A stretch of DNA of 64,000 nt from JAJZQZ01 sp963790415. Its GTDB lineage: Bacteria > Actinomycetota > Thermoleophilia > RBG-16-64-13. The DNA is taken from NCBI GenBank assembly GCA_963790415.1, contig CAWBOK010000005.1:1-64000 (forward strand), given 5' to 3'. A program made the position numbers and the translations under genes. Shown piece by piece: positions 31,630 to 39,673 of this stretch. The notes under the pieces were generated by a model, which had not been told where the DNA came from, did not search any database, and saw only the letters and a program-made list of their open reading frames with translations. Each line of letters begins with the position of its first letter. Position 1 is the stretch's first letter.

Positions 31630-33203
31630 CCTGGGACGACCTCATCCGGCCCTGGGTCGGCATCGCCAAGGGGGGCATCGAGACCTTCAAGCAGATGGTG
31701 TCGCCTCCGGTCACCATCCAGTACCCCACGGAACCGGCCACTCTGGCTCCCCGCTGGCGGGGCCCGCTGAGACTGCGCGGCGTCATGGACCACGAACCAC
31801 CGCCCGTCACCGACGCCGGCCCCCTCGAGTTCAACGACCTGATGACCGAACTGCACGACCAGCGCCGCATCGCTCCCTGCCAGGGCGGCTGCCCGGCCAA
31901 CGTGGACGCCCGGGGTCAGAACGCCCTGGTGGCCGCCGGTCGGGCCATCGAAGCCTACAACATAGTCAGGCGGCGGAATGTGTTGCCCGGTGTCCTCGGC
32001 TATGTGTGCAACAACCCCTGCGAGGATGTCTGCCGCCGCTCCTACTTGGACGACCCCATCGCCATCAGACAGCTGCACCGCGAATGCTACGAGGTCTACG
32101 ACCGGGAAGTCCGCCGGCCCGGCCACCTGGCCAGTCTGGTGCACCGCCCCGAGCACGTCGCGGTGGTCGGTTCGGGCCCGGCCGGCCTGACCGTGGGCTA
32201 CGACCTGCTGCAGATGGGCTACCGCGTGACCATCTACGAGCGCGAGGGCGTGGCGGGCGGTCTACTGACCACGAGCATCCCTCTCTACCGCCTCGACCGC
32301 AAGGTCGTGCAGAAGGAGATCCGCGACCTGGTGGAACTGGGGCTCACGATCGAGCTCGGCGTGACCGTGGGGCGCGACGTCACCCTCGACCACCTGCGCG
32401 CCACCCACGACGCGGTGGTGGTCGCCGCCGGGTACTCCGGGGGGCGCACGCTGCCCATTCCCGGTCACGAGGCCACAGGCGTCTGGTCGGCCATAGACTT
32501 CCTCTATCAGTACACCATGCACAAAGAGCCGCTGGTGGGGCCACGGGTGGTCGTCATCGGCGGAGGAGACGTGTCCGCCGACTGCTCGCGGAGCGCGCTG
32601 CGGTGCGGCGCCACCCAGTCCTACATCGCCTGCCTGGAGACCCGAGAAGAGATGCCCGGACAGGATATCGAGATCGATGGCGCCCTCGACGAAGGTGTGG
32701 AGATCCTGCACCGCTGGGGGCCCGACTCGGTGGTGGTCGAGCACGGCCGGGTGGTCGGCATGAAGCTGAAGAAGGTGCTCTCCCGCCTCGACAGCACGGG
32801 CAAGTGGGACCCGCGGTTCTCCGACGAGACCACCACGGTGCCGTGCGAGACGGTCATCTTCGCCATCGGCCAGGGCCTGCAGATCGATTTCTTGGCCGAT
32901 TCGGGCATCCGCTTCGACCCGCTCGGACGGCCGCTCTGCGACCCGCGAACCGGCGAGACCGGCGTGCCCGGCCTCTTCCTGGCGGGCGACCTGGCCACCG
33001 GACCGAAGACCATCATCATCTCCATCGGCCAGGCTCACGAGACGGCTGTCTCCGTGCACCGACACCTGCAGAGCCTCGACCTCAGCGCCGGTCGGCGGGC
33101 GCCGGTGCATCCGGAGGAGTACTACCTGCAGAAGATGTACGCCCCCAATCCCACCCGATTTCCCGCACTTCGGTCCCGGGGGCCGGCGGGTGCACATGCC
33201 TGA
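31626..33203 (+). CDS. GltD/NfnB-like FAD-NAD(P) oxidoreductase with NuoI-like N-terminal anchor
   Basis: A 525-residue flavoprotein in the nuo operon. Residues 1-50 read TWDDLIRPWVGIAKGGIETF and then PPVTIQYPTEPATLAPRWRG, which is the membrane-surface N-terminus of NuoI (the K-G-x-x-x-T-x-K and T-x-QYP motifs). Next is a GltD-type Fe-S region (IAPCQGGCPANVDARGQ, CNNPCEDVCRRSYLDDPI), then the FAD-binding VAVVGSGPAGLTVGYDLL, the NAD(P)-binding VVVIGGGDVSADCSRSALR and the FAD-terminal GLFLAGDLATGPKTIIISI. Proteins of this type move electrons between NAD(P)H and ferredoxin-like partners. Here it most likely delivers electrons to complex I in place of NuoE-F-G. The start is GTG 31626; the stop overlaps the next gene. 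Confidence 0.9.
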   Translation: MTWDDLIRPWVGIAKGGIETFKQMVSPPVTIQYPTEPATLAPRWRGPLRLRGVMDHEPPPVTDAGPLEFNDLMTELHDQRRIAPCQGGCPANVDARGQNALVAAGRAIEAYNIVRRRNVLPGVLGYVCNNPCEDVCRRSYLDDPIAIRQLHRECYEVYDREVRRPGHLASLVHRPEHVAVVGSGPAGLTVGYDLLQMGYRVTIYEREGVAGGLLTTSIPLYRLDRKVVQKEIRDLVELGLTIELGVTVGRDVTLDHLRATHDAVVVAAGYSGGRTLPIPGHEATGVWSAIDFLYQYTMHKEPLVGPRVVVIGGGDVSADCSRSALRCGATQSYIACLETREEMPGQDIEIDGALDEGVEILHRWGPDSVVVEHGRVVGMKLKKVLSRLDSTGKWDPRFSDETTTVPCETVIFAIGQGLQIDFLADSGIRFDPLGRPLCDPRTGETGVPGLFLAGDLATGPKTIIISIGQAHETAVSVHRHLQSLDLSAGRRAPVHPEEYYLQKMYAPNPTRFPALRSRGPAGAHA

Positions 33204-33597
33204 ATCGAACCCCACGAACCGGCTGCGTACCGGCGGCCAGGTGGAATTGGGCTGGCACAAGGGCGGAGGGCACCAGGAGGCCATCCGCTGCCTGCGCTGC
33301 CAGACTCAGGTCTGCGTGGCGTGCACGATGTGCGCCCGCGTGTGCCCCGACAACTGCATCGATGTGCAGGGCCACGACACCGGCTACGAACGCCGCGTGG
33401 AGCGGTACGATTTCCACATGGAGTGGTGCTGTTTCTGCGGATTCTGCCAGGATGTGTGCCCCACCCAGACCCTCAGCTTGGCGGCGAGTTTCGACTACGC
33501 CCGCCGCGAACGGCGGGATCTGTTCTACGACCGCGCGATGATGCTGCGACCCTTCTCCGGGCCGGAAGAGATCGTCAACAAGGATGGATTCCCGTGA
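33196..33597 (+). CDS. nuoI: NuoI-like 2x[4Fe-4S] ferredoxin subunit, anchor region missing
   Basis: A 133-residue subunit with CVACTMCARVCPDNCIDVQG and CCFCGFCQDVCPTQTLSLAA, the two clusters N6a and N6b of NuoI. An extra EAIRCLRCQTQVC cluster precedes them, of the kind that links GltD-like domains to ferredoxins. The family's N-terminal amphipathic helix is absent here and is found instead on the preceding flavoprotein. The last part, SFDYARRERRDLFYDRAMML, is typical NuoI. ATG 33196 overlaps the flavoprotein stop; GTG 33190 is an alternative start. It is expected to pass electrons to NuoB. Confidence 0.88.
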   Translation: MPESNPTNRLRTGGQVELGWHKGGGHQEAIRCLRCQTQVCVACTMCARVCPDNCIDVQGHDTGYERRVERYDFHMEWCCFCGFCQDVCPTQTLSLAASFDYARRERRDLFYDRAMMLRPFSGPEEIVNKDGFP

Positions 33598-34739
33598 TGC
33601 CGACCAACCCCCACGCGCGGACGCCGTCGCGCTCGAGCGGCGCGCGCAGCCGCCGCCGGGCCAACGCCGTGGATGCGGCCGCGGTGCTGGTGCTCGCGCT
33701 GGTGGTCCTCCTCGTCGCGCTGCCGGCGCCGCTGGGACGCGCATTCTTCGTGCAGGCGAACGGGCGGCCCGCGGCGATCACTCCCAGCACGCGCTTGAGC
33801 GACCTGAATCGAAGCCGGGCGCTCGCTCCCCGTGACGGCGCGCTCGTGGACATCGCCGGTGACGTGCTGGCGTTCGGCGAGGGGGAAGCCGGAACCGTCA
33901 CCATCGGCGGAAAGGCGACCACGGGCGACCCGGTGCTCGCCGACGGCATCATCATCGTCGCGCAGCGCGGTCGCGATGTGGGCGAGAAGCTCTCGCGACG
34001 GCTCGATCCCCTTCCCTACGAGACGCGCACCGAGGGGTCGGGAGCGGTCATGGCCCTGACTCAGAAGGGCAGGCCGGGTGAACGTGAGGTCTATTCCGGA
34101 GCGCGCAGCAAACGCACCGTTCTCATCCGCACCACGCGGCAACCTGTCGCCGCCGTCCTGCGACGCAGCGGCGGCCTCTCCAAAGGACAGAAGGCGGTGG
34201 CGCTGACCTTCGACGATGGTCCAGGCACCTTTACGCCGGCGATCCTATCGGTGTTGAAGGACAAAGGCGTGTCGGCCACCTTCTTCATGATCGGGCGTTT
34301 GGCGGCGGGGAACAAGAGTGAAGTGGCCGCCGTCCGGGAGGCCGGGCACGAGATCGAGAGCCACTCGTGGAGTCATCCTGATCTGACCACACTCACCCCC
34401 GCGGCCGCCCGCCAAGAGATCGTGCGCGGCGCCGCGGCGGTGGGCGGCGCGCGTTTCCTACGCCCCCCCTACGGCGCCTACAACGCCGCCGTAGCCGAGC
34501 AGGCAGGCCTGGCGGGGCTGCGCCTCGCCTTGTGGAACATCGATACTCTCGACTGGAAGACCCGCAACGCCGCCGACATCCTCGCCAAGGTGAAAGCAGG
34601 GGCCAAGCCCGGGGCCATCATCCTCATGCACGACGGCGGCGGTGACCGTTCCCAGACGGTGGCCGCTCTGCCCAAGGTGATCGATTGGCTGCTGCAGCAG
34701 GGCTACGCGCTCACGACGCTCCAGCACCTCTCGGGCTGA
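33597..34739 (+). CDS. Polysaccharide deacetylase (NodB/CE4 family), membrane-anchored
   Basis: A 380-residue extracytoplasmic protein. An Arg-rich start is followed by one transmembrane helix (about residues 22-45: AAAVLVLALVVLLVALPAPL), then an unassigned beta-rich region, then a NodB domain: VALTFDDGPGTFTPAILSVL (Asp-Asp of the metal site, about residue 203), ATFFMIG, HEIESHSWSHPDLTTL (H-x3-H), RPPYGAYN, WNIDTLDW and IILMHDGGG. These are all five CE4 motifs. It probably removes acetyl groups from peptidoglycan or another wall glycan. ATG 33597 overlaps the nuoI stop by one base. Confidence 0.9.
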   Translation: MPTNPHARTPSRSSGARSRRRANAVDAAAVLVLALVVLLVALPAPLGRAFFVQANGRPAAITPSTRLSDLNRSRALAPRDGALVDIAGDVLAFGEGEAGTVTIGGKATTGDPVLADGIIIVAQRGRDVGEKLSRRLDPLPYETRTEGSGAVMALTQKGRPGEREVYSGARSKRTVLIRTTRQPVAAVLRRSGGLSKGQKAVALTFDDGPGTFTPAILSVLKDKGVSATFFMIGRLAAGNKSEVAAVREAGHEIESHSWSHPDLTTLTPAAARQEIVRGAAAVGGARFLRPPYGAYNAAVAEQAGLAGLRLALWNIDTLDWKTRNAADILAKVKAGAKPGAIILMHDGGGDRSQTVAALPKVIDWLLQQGYALTTLQHLSG

Positions 34740-34823
34740 TCGCCGACCGGGCCAGCAGTTTCAGGCCGGCTCGATGCCACCTTTCTGCAGTCATGATTCG
34801 ACTGTGGCCAACGGGGGTACGAG

Positions 34824-34879
34824 GCAACCGTCGCCGGACCGACCGGCGGGTGCAACCGTCACCGGACCGACCGGCGGGT
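34824..34879. repeat. 28-base tandem repeat, two copies
   Basis: GCAACCGTC(G/A)CCGGACC begins each copy and GACCGGCGGGT ends it. Copies at 34824-34851 and 34852-34879 differ at one base. A third copy may begin at 34880 but diverges after GCA. It lies in the leader region of the STAS gene. No function is evident. Confidence 0.7.
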
Positions 34880-34910
34880 GCATGTGTCTCGAGGAAATGG
34901 GGATGCCGGC

Positions 34911-35261
34911 GTGCAGCTCGCGAGTACACAGTTGGCGCACGTGCCGCTGATCGTCATCGACGGGGAGTGCGATCACGGCAGCGCCGCGACCTTTCGCGCG
35001 GCGGTCGGCGAGGCCCTCTCCGCCAACACGCCGACCATCCTCCTCGATCTGGAGAACTGCACCTACATCGATAGTGGCGGCATCTCCGTCCTGCTGGGGG
35101 CGGCCCATCAGCTACGCGGGCGCGGGTGGCTCGGGGTCCTGGCGCCGAACGACAACGTGCGCAGGCTCCTCGAGATCGTCGGTCTGACCGTAGACTCAGG
35201 TTTCCGCGTCTTCGACGATCGAGCCGACGCTTCGCGCGCTCTCGAGGAACTCGGCGGATGA
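34911..35261 (+). CDS. STAS-domain anti-sigma factor antagonist
   Basis: A 116-residue STAS protein of the RsbV/SpoIIAA type. Motifs are VPLIVIDGECDHGSAATFR, PTILLDLENCTYIDSGGISV (the conserved I-D-S-x-G with the phosphorylatable Ser) and LLGAAHQLRGRGWLGVLAP. GTG 34911 is chosen because GAGGAAATGGGG lies just upstream; an earlier GTG at 34878 lies inside the tandem repeat. The stop overlaps the start of the HATPase gene, so the two form a partner-switching pair, with the kinase phosphorylating this Ser. Confidence 0.88.
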   Translation: MQLASTQLAHVPLIVIDGECDHGSAATFRAAVGEALSANTPTILLDLENCTYIDSGGISVLLGAAHQLRGRGWLGVLAPNDNVRRLLEIVGLTVDSGFRVFDDRADASRALEELGG

Positions 35262-35695
35262 TGGCGGACACAACCGTGATACCGGACCCCGGCAGCGAAG
35301 GGGCCCGCTGCCTCCGCTTCAGCGTGCAGGCTCAGCCTGCGAGACTGGCCGAGATCCGGCGCTTCGTCGAGGAGGTCGGAGGCGAGTTCGGGCTTGACGC
35401 GGGGCGCGTGTTCGACCTCAAAGTGGCAGTCTCGGAGGCCTGCGCAAACGCAGTCGAGCACTCGGGCGGTGCGCACGCCCCGCTTGAACTATGCGCATGG
35501 TTCCACCCTGACCGCTTGGTCTTCGAGATAGCCGACGGCGGAGATTTCCGCCTGCCTCAGGCGGAACGGAGCGCACACACTGACACCCGGGGTCTCGGCC
35601 TGCCCTTGATGGTGGCGCTCATGGACGAGGTGCGCATCTGCAAGACGCCCGGAGGCGGCACCAACGTCACCCTCTCTCTGTTCGTGGGTGTCTGA
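35258..35695 (+). CDS. RsbW-like ATP-binding anti-sigma kinase
   Basis: A 145-residue HATPase_c_2 protein. It contains FDLKVAVSEACANAVEHSGG (N box, with the Glu and Asn that bind Mg-ATP), FEIADGGDFRLPQAE (G1 box D-x-G) and RGLGLPLMVALMDEVRI (G2 box GLGL). Such proteins bind a sigma factor or phosphorylate a STAS partner; the STAS gene overlaps immediately upstream. No sigma factor gene is present nearby. ATG 35258 or 35261 starts it. Its 3' end overlaps the convergent MFS gene by 29 bases. Confidence 0.88.
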   Translation: MMADTTVIPDPGSEGARCLRFSVQAQPARLAEIRRFVEEVGGEFGLDAGRVFDLKVAVSEACANAVEHSGGAHAPLELCAWFHPDRLVFEIADGGDFRLPQAERSAHTDTRGLGLPLMVALMDEVRICKTPGGGTNVTLSLFVGV

Positions 35696-37148
35696 CCGGC
35701 CCTCCGGTCTGCTGAACAGACGTATCCCCCCGCACCAGCGAGGCCACGGCCGCCAGCGCGCAGATCGCCGCGGCCACCAAGAGGGCATCGTGCGCCGCGT
35801 GCAGGAACGCTTCCTTCGCCGCGAGGTCCGGGGGAAGAAAGGTGAGGAACCGCGCCTCGTACACCGGCTCGCGAACGGAGAGCATCAGGCCGGCCATCCC
35901 TACCCCGAGCACCATCCCCACATTTCGGGCCGTCGCCACCATCCCGGAGGCGATACCCAGGCGATCCCGAGGCACCGCGCCCATGATGGCGCTGGAGTTG
36001 GGAGGCTGGAACAACCCCATGCCGATACCCGGTATCAGCACGCGGACGGCGATCCCCGCACCGCTTGTGGTGAGCGACAGGCTCAAGAACGACAGCACCC
36101 CCACCATGCTGATCAACAGGCCGAGAGTACTCAGGAACCGGGAACCGATCCGATCCGAGAGAGAGCCCGAAAAGGGACCCACGATCGCAGTGGCCAGCGG
36201 TATGGGAGTGAGCAGAAGGCCCGCATGCTGCACGCTGAATCCCCGCACCTGCATCAGATAGAACGGCAAGAGGAAGATGATGGTGGCGGTGACTATGTAG
36301 GAACCGAGAGCACTGGTCACCGAAGCGGAGAACACGCGGATGCGGAACAAGCGTAGGTCGAGCACCGGCTGTTCCACCCTCAGTTCCGTCAACACGAACA
36401 TCACCCCCGAGGCCACCGCCAACAGCGCGAGACCGATGACCGCCGGGCTGGTCCAGCCCCACGACTCGCCTTTCGACAGCACCAGCAGCAAGGGGAACAA
36501 GGTGAGGAACGAGAGGACCGCCCCGTACGGATCGAAGCGCTGCCCCTGGGGAACGCGCGCCGGCAGGACACGCCACGCCATCACGAAGGCCACGATACTC
36601 ACGGGCACATTGATGATGAAGATCCAGGGCCATCCGGCCGCTCCGATGATCACTCCACCCAGGGTAGGGCCGACGGCCAGCCCGGCCGACACCGAGATGC
36701 CCACGAAGCCGAGGGCCTTGCCCCGCTCCTGAGGCGGGAAGTTCTGCGTGATGATCGCCGGACCCACCGCGAACAGCAGACCGGCACCCATGGCCTGGAC
36801 CACGCGGAATCCCACCAGGGCCCAGATGCTCCAGCTGAAGGCACAGGCGAGCGACCCGGCGCCGAAGATGGCGAATCCCACCAGATAGATGCGCTTGAGC
36901 CCCAGCATGTCGCCGAGACGTCCGAAGGTGAGCAGGAAGGTACTCACGCCGAGCAGGTATGCCAGCACGACCCACTCCACGGTGCTGATGGGCACGCCGA
37001 AGTACTCGGTGAGGGTGGGAAGCGCGATGTTGACCACGCTGCCGTCGAGGGGGCCCATGAAGGTCCCCACCATGACGGTGGCCAGCACCAGCCACTTATG
37101 CTGTAGCGCGGGCCTGCCGCCGGGTAGCGCTGCGTCGGCGGCAGTCAC
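35667..37148 (-). CDS. MFS transporter, DHA2 (EmrB/QacA) family
   Basis: A 493-residue, 14-helix drug:proton antiporter-type protein. It shows TFMGPLDGSVVNIALPTLTE (motif D1), WVVLAYLLGVSTFLLTFGRL, GDMLGLKRIYLVGFAIFGAG (motif A), FRVVQAMGAGLLFAVGPAI (motif B), VGISVSAGLAVGPTLGGVII (motif C) and GPFSGSLSDRIGSRFL (second motif A). The substrate cannot be told from sequence. GTG 37148 lies nine bases after the selD stop on the same strand, so it is probably co-transcribed with selD. Confidence 0.9.
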   Translation of the reverse strand: MTAADAALPGGRPALQHKWLVLATVMVGTFMGPLDGSVVNIALPTLTEYFGVPISTVEWVVLAYLLGVSTFLLTFGRLGDMLGLKRIYLVGFAIFGAGSLACAFSWSIWALVGFRVVQAMGAGLLFAVGPAIITQNFPPQERGKALGFVGISVSAGLAVGPTLGGVIIGAAGWPWIFIINVPVSIVAFVMAWRVLPARVPQGQRFDPYGAVLSFLTLFPLLLVLSKGESWGWTSPAVIGLALLAVASGVMFVLTELRVEQPVLDLRLFRIRVFSASVTSALGSYIVTATIIFLLPFYLMQVRGFSVQHAGLLLTPIPLATAIVGPFSGSLSDRIGSRFLSTLGLLISMVGVLSFLSLSLTTSGAGIAVRVLIPGIGMGLFQPPNSSAIMGAVPRDRLGIASGMVATARNVGMVLGVGMAGLMLSVREPVYEARFLTFLPPDLAAKEAFLHAAHDALLVAAAICALAAVASLVRGDTSVQQTGGPVRHPRTERG

Positions 37149-37157
37149 CCCGGCTTC

Positions 37158-38219
37158 CTACCGACCGCCGGCGGAGCGGCGAAGCACGAGGGATGGGCCG
37201 GCAGCGGACGCACAACGGCCCACCACGGCGGCGGCCGGTGCGCCCCGCTCCTCGAGTTCGCGCACGAGGGAAGCGACGTGGGCCTCGGGCAGAGCGATCA
37301 AGAGACCCCCGGAGGTCTGGGCGTCGGCGATAAGCAGGCGCTCCCAGTCGGCGAACTCACCCTGCCACTCAGTGTGAGGGGCGACGTGCTCGAGGTTCCG
37401 CCGGGTGCCGCCCGGAACCACGCCCTCGCGGACCAGATCGGCCGCCCCCGGCAACCACGGCAGCCGTTCTACCCAGAGTTCCGCGCCCACACCGCTTCCC
37501 CGGCACATCTCGAGCAGGTGACCGAGAAGCCCGAACCCCGTCACGTCGGTCATGGCATGTACGCCGTGCGCGAGCGCTGCGAGGGAAGCGGCCTCGTTCA
37601 GAGCGGTCATGGACTCCGTGGCGGCCGCGACGACCCCCGGTTCGGCCACGCCGCGCTTGATGGCCGTGGCGATGATGCCCGTGCCCAGCGGCTTGGTGAG
37701 CACCAGTAGGTCGCCCGGCTGCGCCGTCGCGTTCGTGATCTGGGCCCCCGGACGGATGGTGCCCGTCACCGCCATACCGTACTTGGGCTCGGGGTCGTCG
37801 ATGGTGTGCCCCCCGGCGATGGTCACGCCGGCCAGCCGAGCCACCTCGGCTCCTCCACGAAGAATCTCCACCAAGTAGTCGAGCGGCAGCACCCCCGAGG
37901 GGAAGCCGACGATGTTCAGCGCCAGGCGGGGCGTAGCGCCCATGGCGTAGATATCGGACAACGAGTTGGCTGCGGAGATGCGCCCGAAGTCGTACGGGTC
38001 GTCCACCACGGGCGTGAAGAAGTCGACCGTCTGGACGATGGCGAGGTCGGGCGAGAGCCGATACACGGCGGCGTCGTCGGCGGTGTTGGTGCCCACCAGC
38101 AGGTCAGGATCGACCGGCGCCGGAAGCTGTGAGATGACATACCCCAAGTCCTTGGGGCCGAGTTTGCACGCTCAGCCGGACCCGTGAGATAGAGTCGTGA
38201 GCCGCGGAAGCTCCTCCAT
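37158..38219 (-). CDS. selD: Selenide, water dikinase; selenoprotein with in-frame TGA (Sec16)
   Basis: SelD makes selenophosphate from selenide and ATP. Conceptual translation from ATG 38219 gives 353 residues if the TGA at 38172-38174 is read as selenocysteine. The local sequence is GSGUACKLGPKDLG, exactly the SelD active-site loop in which U or C precedes xCK. Downstream are DLLVGTNTADDAAVYRLSPD (family D-D-A-A-V-Y), DPYDFGRISAANSLSDIYAM, GGHTIDDPEPKYGMAVTG and MTDVTGFGLLGHLLEM. AGGAGG lies seven bases before the ATG. A hairpin CCCCAA-GGAC-UUGGGG in the mRNA starts 14 bases after the UGA, where a bacterial SECIS is expected. Starting at a downstream codon would remove the active site. Confidence 0.95.
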
Positions 38220-38311
38220 CGGACACCTCCTCTCCCGCCCGTCGTTCGCCCTCCCGACCGCAGGCTACCAGACCCGGCCCGCCCTCGCCAAGCACGCCAC
38301 CCCGACCGCCC

Positions 38312-38340
38312 TTGACACCCACTCCCGGTTGCACTAGATT
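38312..38340 (+). promoter_or_regulatory. Sigma70-type promoter for leaderless GyrI-like gene
   Basis: TTGACA (38312-38317), a spacer of exactly 17 bases, then TAGATT (38335-38340). The ATG at 38351 falls near the expected transcription start and has no ribosome site, so the mRNA should be leaderless. It lies in the divergent region with selD. Confidence 0.7.
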
Positions 38341-38350
38341 CCCGGGTACC

Positions 38351-38913
38351 ATGCCGACCCCGCCCGCCGTCTCGATCCCCGATGCCCCGCCGTCGATCCG
38401 GCGTTTGGGGTCGTTCCCAGCCGCCACGCTTACCACCCGAGGGCCGTACTGGAGACTGTCGCCCACGTTCGCGCGACTGCGCTCGTGGCTGGCGGCCGCC
38501 TCGGTCGAACCCGCCGACATCGCCCTGGCGCTCTTCTTCGACGATCCGGCCGTGACGTCCCCCGAACTCTGCCGGTACAGCGTGTGCTACCCCGTCACCG
38601 CCGACGACGCCGGTCGGTTGGCCGCCACGCCTCCCCCCGCGGACGGGGTGGAGATATTCGCCGCCGGCGACGATGTCGGCGCCCACGACGTCTACGAGAT
38701 CACGACGTTTCCTTCCACAGACGCGGCGGTGGTGGAGTATGCGGGCCCGCAGACCGATCCCCCGCGGTCTACGCCCGCCTCGAGCACTGGATAGGTGTGC
38801 TGGGCCTCAAAGCCGACGGACCACCTCGGGAACGATACCTGGCCGAGCCCGGCTCTCTCGGCAAGGGCATGATGCACGTGGAGGTCCAGCAGCCGGTCAA
38901 GCCCGGAGTGTGA
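38351..38913 (+). CDS. GyrI-like (SOUL/GyrI fold) small-molecule-binding protein, one frameshift
   Basis: About 187 residues of a GyrI/AraC effector-binding-like domain. It has LFFDDPAVTSPELCRYSVCY (the x-YD-P and R-Y-x-V-C-x-P pattern), VYEITTFPSTDAAVVEYAG and, after a frame change near 38765, VYARLEHWIGVLGL and RERYLAEPGS (the family's Y-x-L-x-x-W, then E-x-Y end). Stand-alone GyrI proteins bind hydrophobic small molecules or sequester drugs. One single-base indel breaks the frame. It is read from its own promoter and is divergent from selD. Confidence 0.75.
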
Positions 38914-38986
38914 CTTCGCCGTCGCGTGGAACGCGCCGGCGGATCATCCGCGTCGGGTCAGGCGTGGAACTCGTCCCGAAAGGAGC

Positions 38987-39217
38987 CTAGCCCAGGTCCT
39001 TGGTGGCTTGCTCGAAATCGCAGTGGGGACAGGCGTAGAGTTCCTCGCCGGTCTTGGAGATCCTCACCTCGAGGTCTATCTGGCAGCTCGGGCAGATGCC
39101 CGCGGCCATCATGCACTCGGGTGACGTGCACAGATAGGTGGTCTCTCCGCCGGGGCCGGTGAGCACGACCTCGGCCTCGTGTTCGTCGCAGTTATCGCAG
39201 TAGTGGATCTCAGCCAT
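38987..39217 (-). CDS. Small zinc-ribbon protein (four Cys pairs)
   Basis: A 76-residue protein with CDNCDEHEAEVVL, YLCTSPECMMAAGICPSCQI and ELYACPHCDFEQATKDLG: CxxC, C-x4-C, CxxC and CxxC, enough for two zinc sites. Its ATG 39217 starts before a clear open frame with no membrane segment. The small size and tandem ribbons suggest an RNA- or protein-binding accessory role, but no function is recognised. A second ribbon protein lies 44 bases upstream on the same strand. Confidence 0.75.
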   Translation of the reverse strand: MAEIHYCDNCDEHEAEVVLTGPGGETTYLCTSPECMMAAGICPSCQIDLEVRISKTGEELYACPHCDFEQATKDLG

Positions 39218-39261
39218 CGGGTGCCTCCCCCATCGTTCCGACGCGGTCTATCTCGTGATCG

Positions 39262-39456
39262 TCAGGACTGACCGATCTGATCTCGGTACAGGTCGGTGTT
39301 GAACATCACGCAGTCGGGGTTGACGCAGGACCACACCCGGTACGTCTGGCATTCGCCGGTGGAGGCGCTGCCCGTCAAACCACTGCGCTGCTCTTCCTCG
39401 ACGCGGTCCCCCAAAGGTTTCCCGCAATTGATACATGTCTTGACCTCGGCCGCCAC
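39262..39456 (-). CDS. Small zinc-ribbon protein
   Basis: A 64-residue protein read from GTG 39456, which has GAGGAGGGAGCGAGA just upstream. Cysteines occur as TCINCGKPLGDRVEEEQRS and YRVWSCVNPDCVMFNTDLY, a CxxC and C-x4-C pair spaced about 34 residues apart, so one zinc site is likely. No family name is assigned. It is probably co-transcribed with the ribbon gene at 38987. Confidence 0.65.
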   Translation of the reverse strand: MAAEVKTCINCGKPLGDRVEEEQRSGLTGSASTGECQTYRVWSCVNPDCVMFNTDLYRDQIGQS

Positions 39457-39673
39457 TCTCGCTCCCTCCTCGACCAGTGTCCGCGGCCTCGCGCAGCTCC
39501 GCCGAACGTTGTGCCTGCATGCTCTCTGCATAGTACACCGGCATCGCGCCGGTTGGGAGTGCTCGGCCTCGACGTCGCGGGCCCGGCCCGCCTGGCTGTA
39601 CTGCTCCCCGAGCGGTAAAATGACGGCGCAGGCCACTCCGCGTAGCAGCCCCGACCGATCCGAGAGGACCCGC

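Noticed and set aside
34824..34879. Two 28-base repeats as a possible CRISPR array
   Set aside because: The copies are directly adjacent with no spacer, there are only two, and no cas gene is present.
38172..38174. In-frame TGA in selD as evidence of a pseudogene
   Set aside because: It lies exactly at the known Sec position of SelD, with ribosome site, hairpin and conserved flanks.
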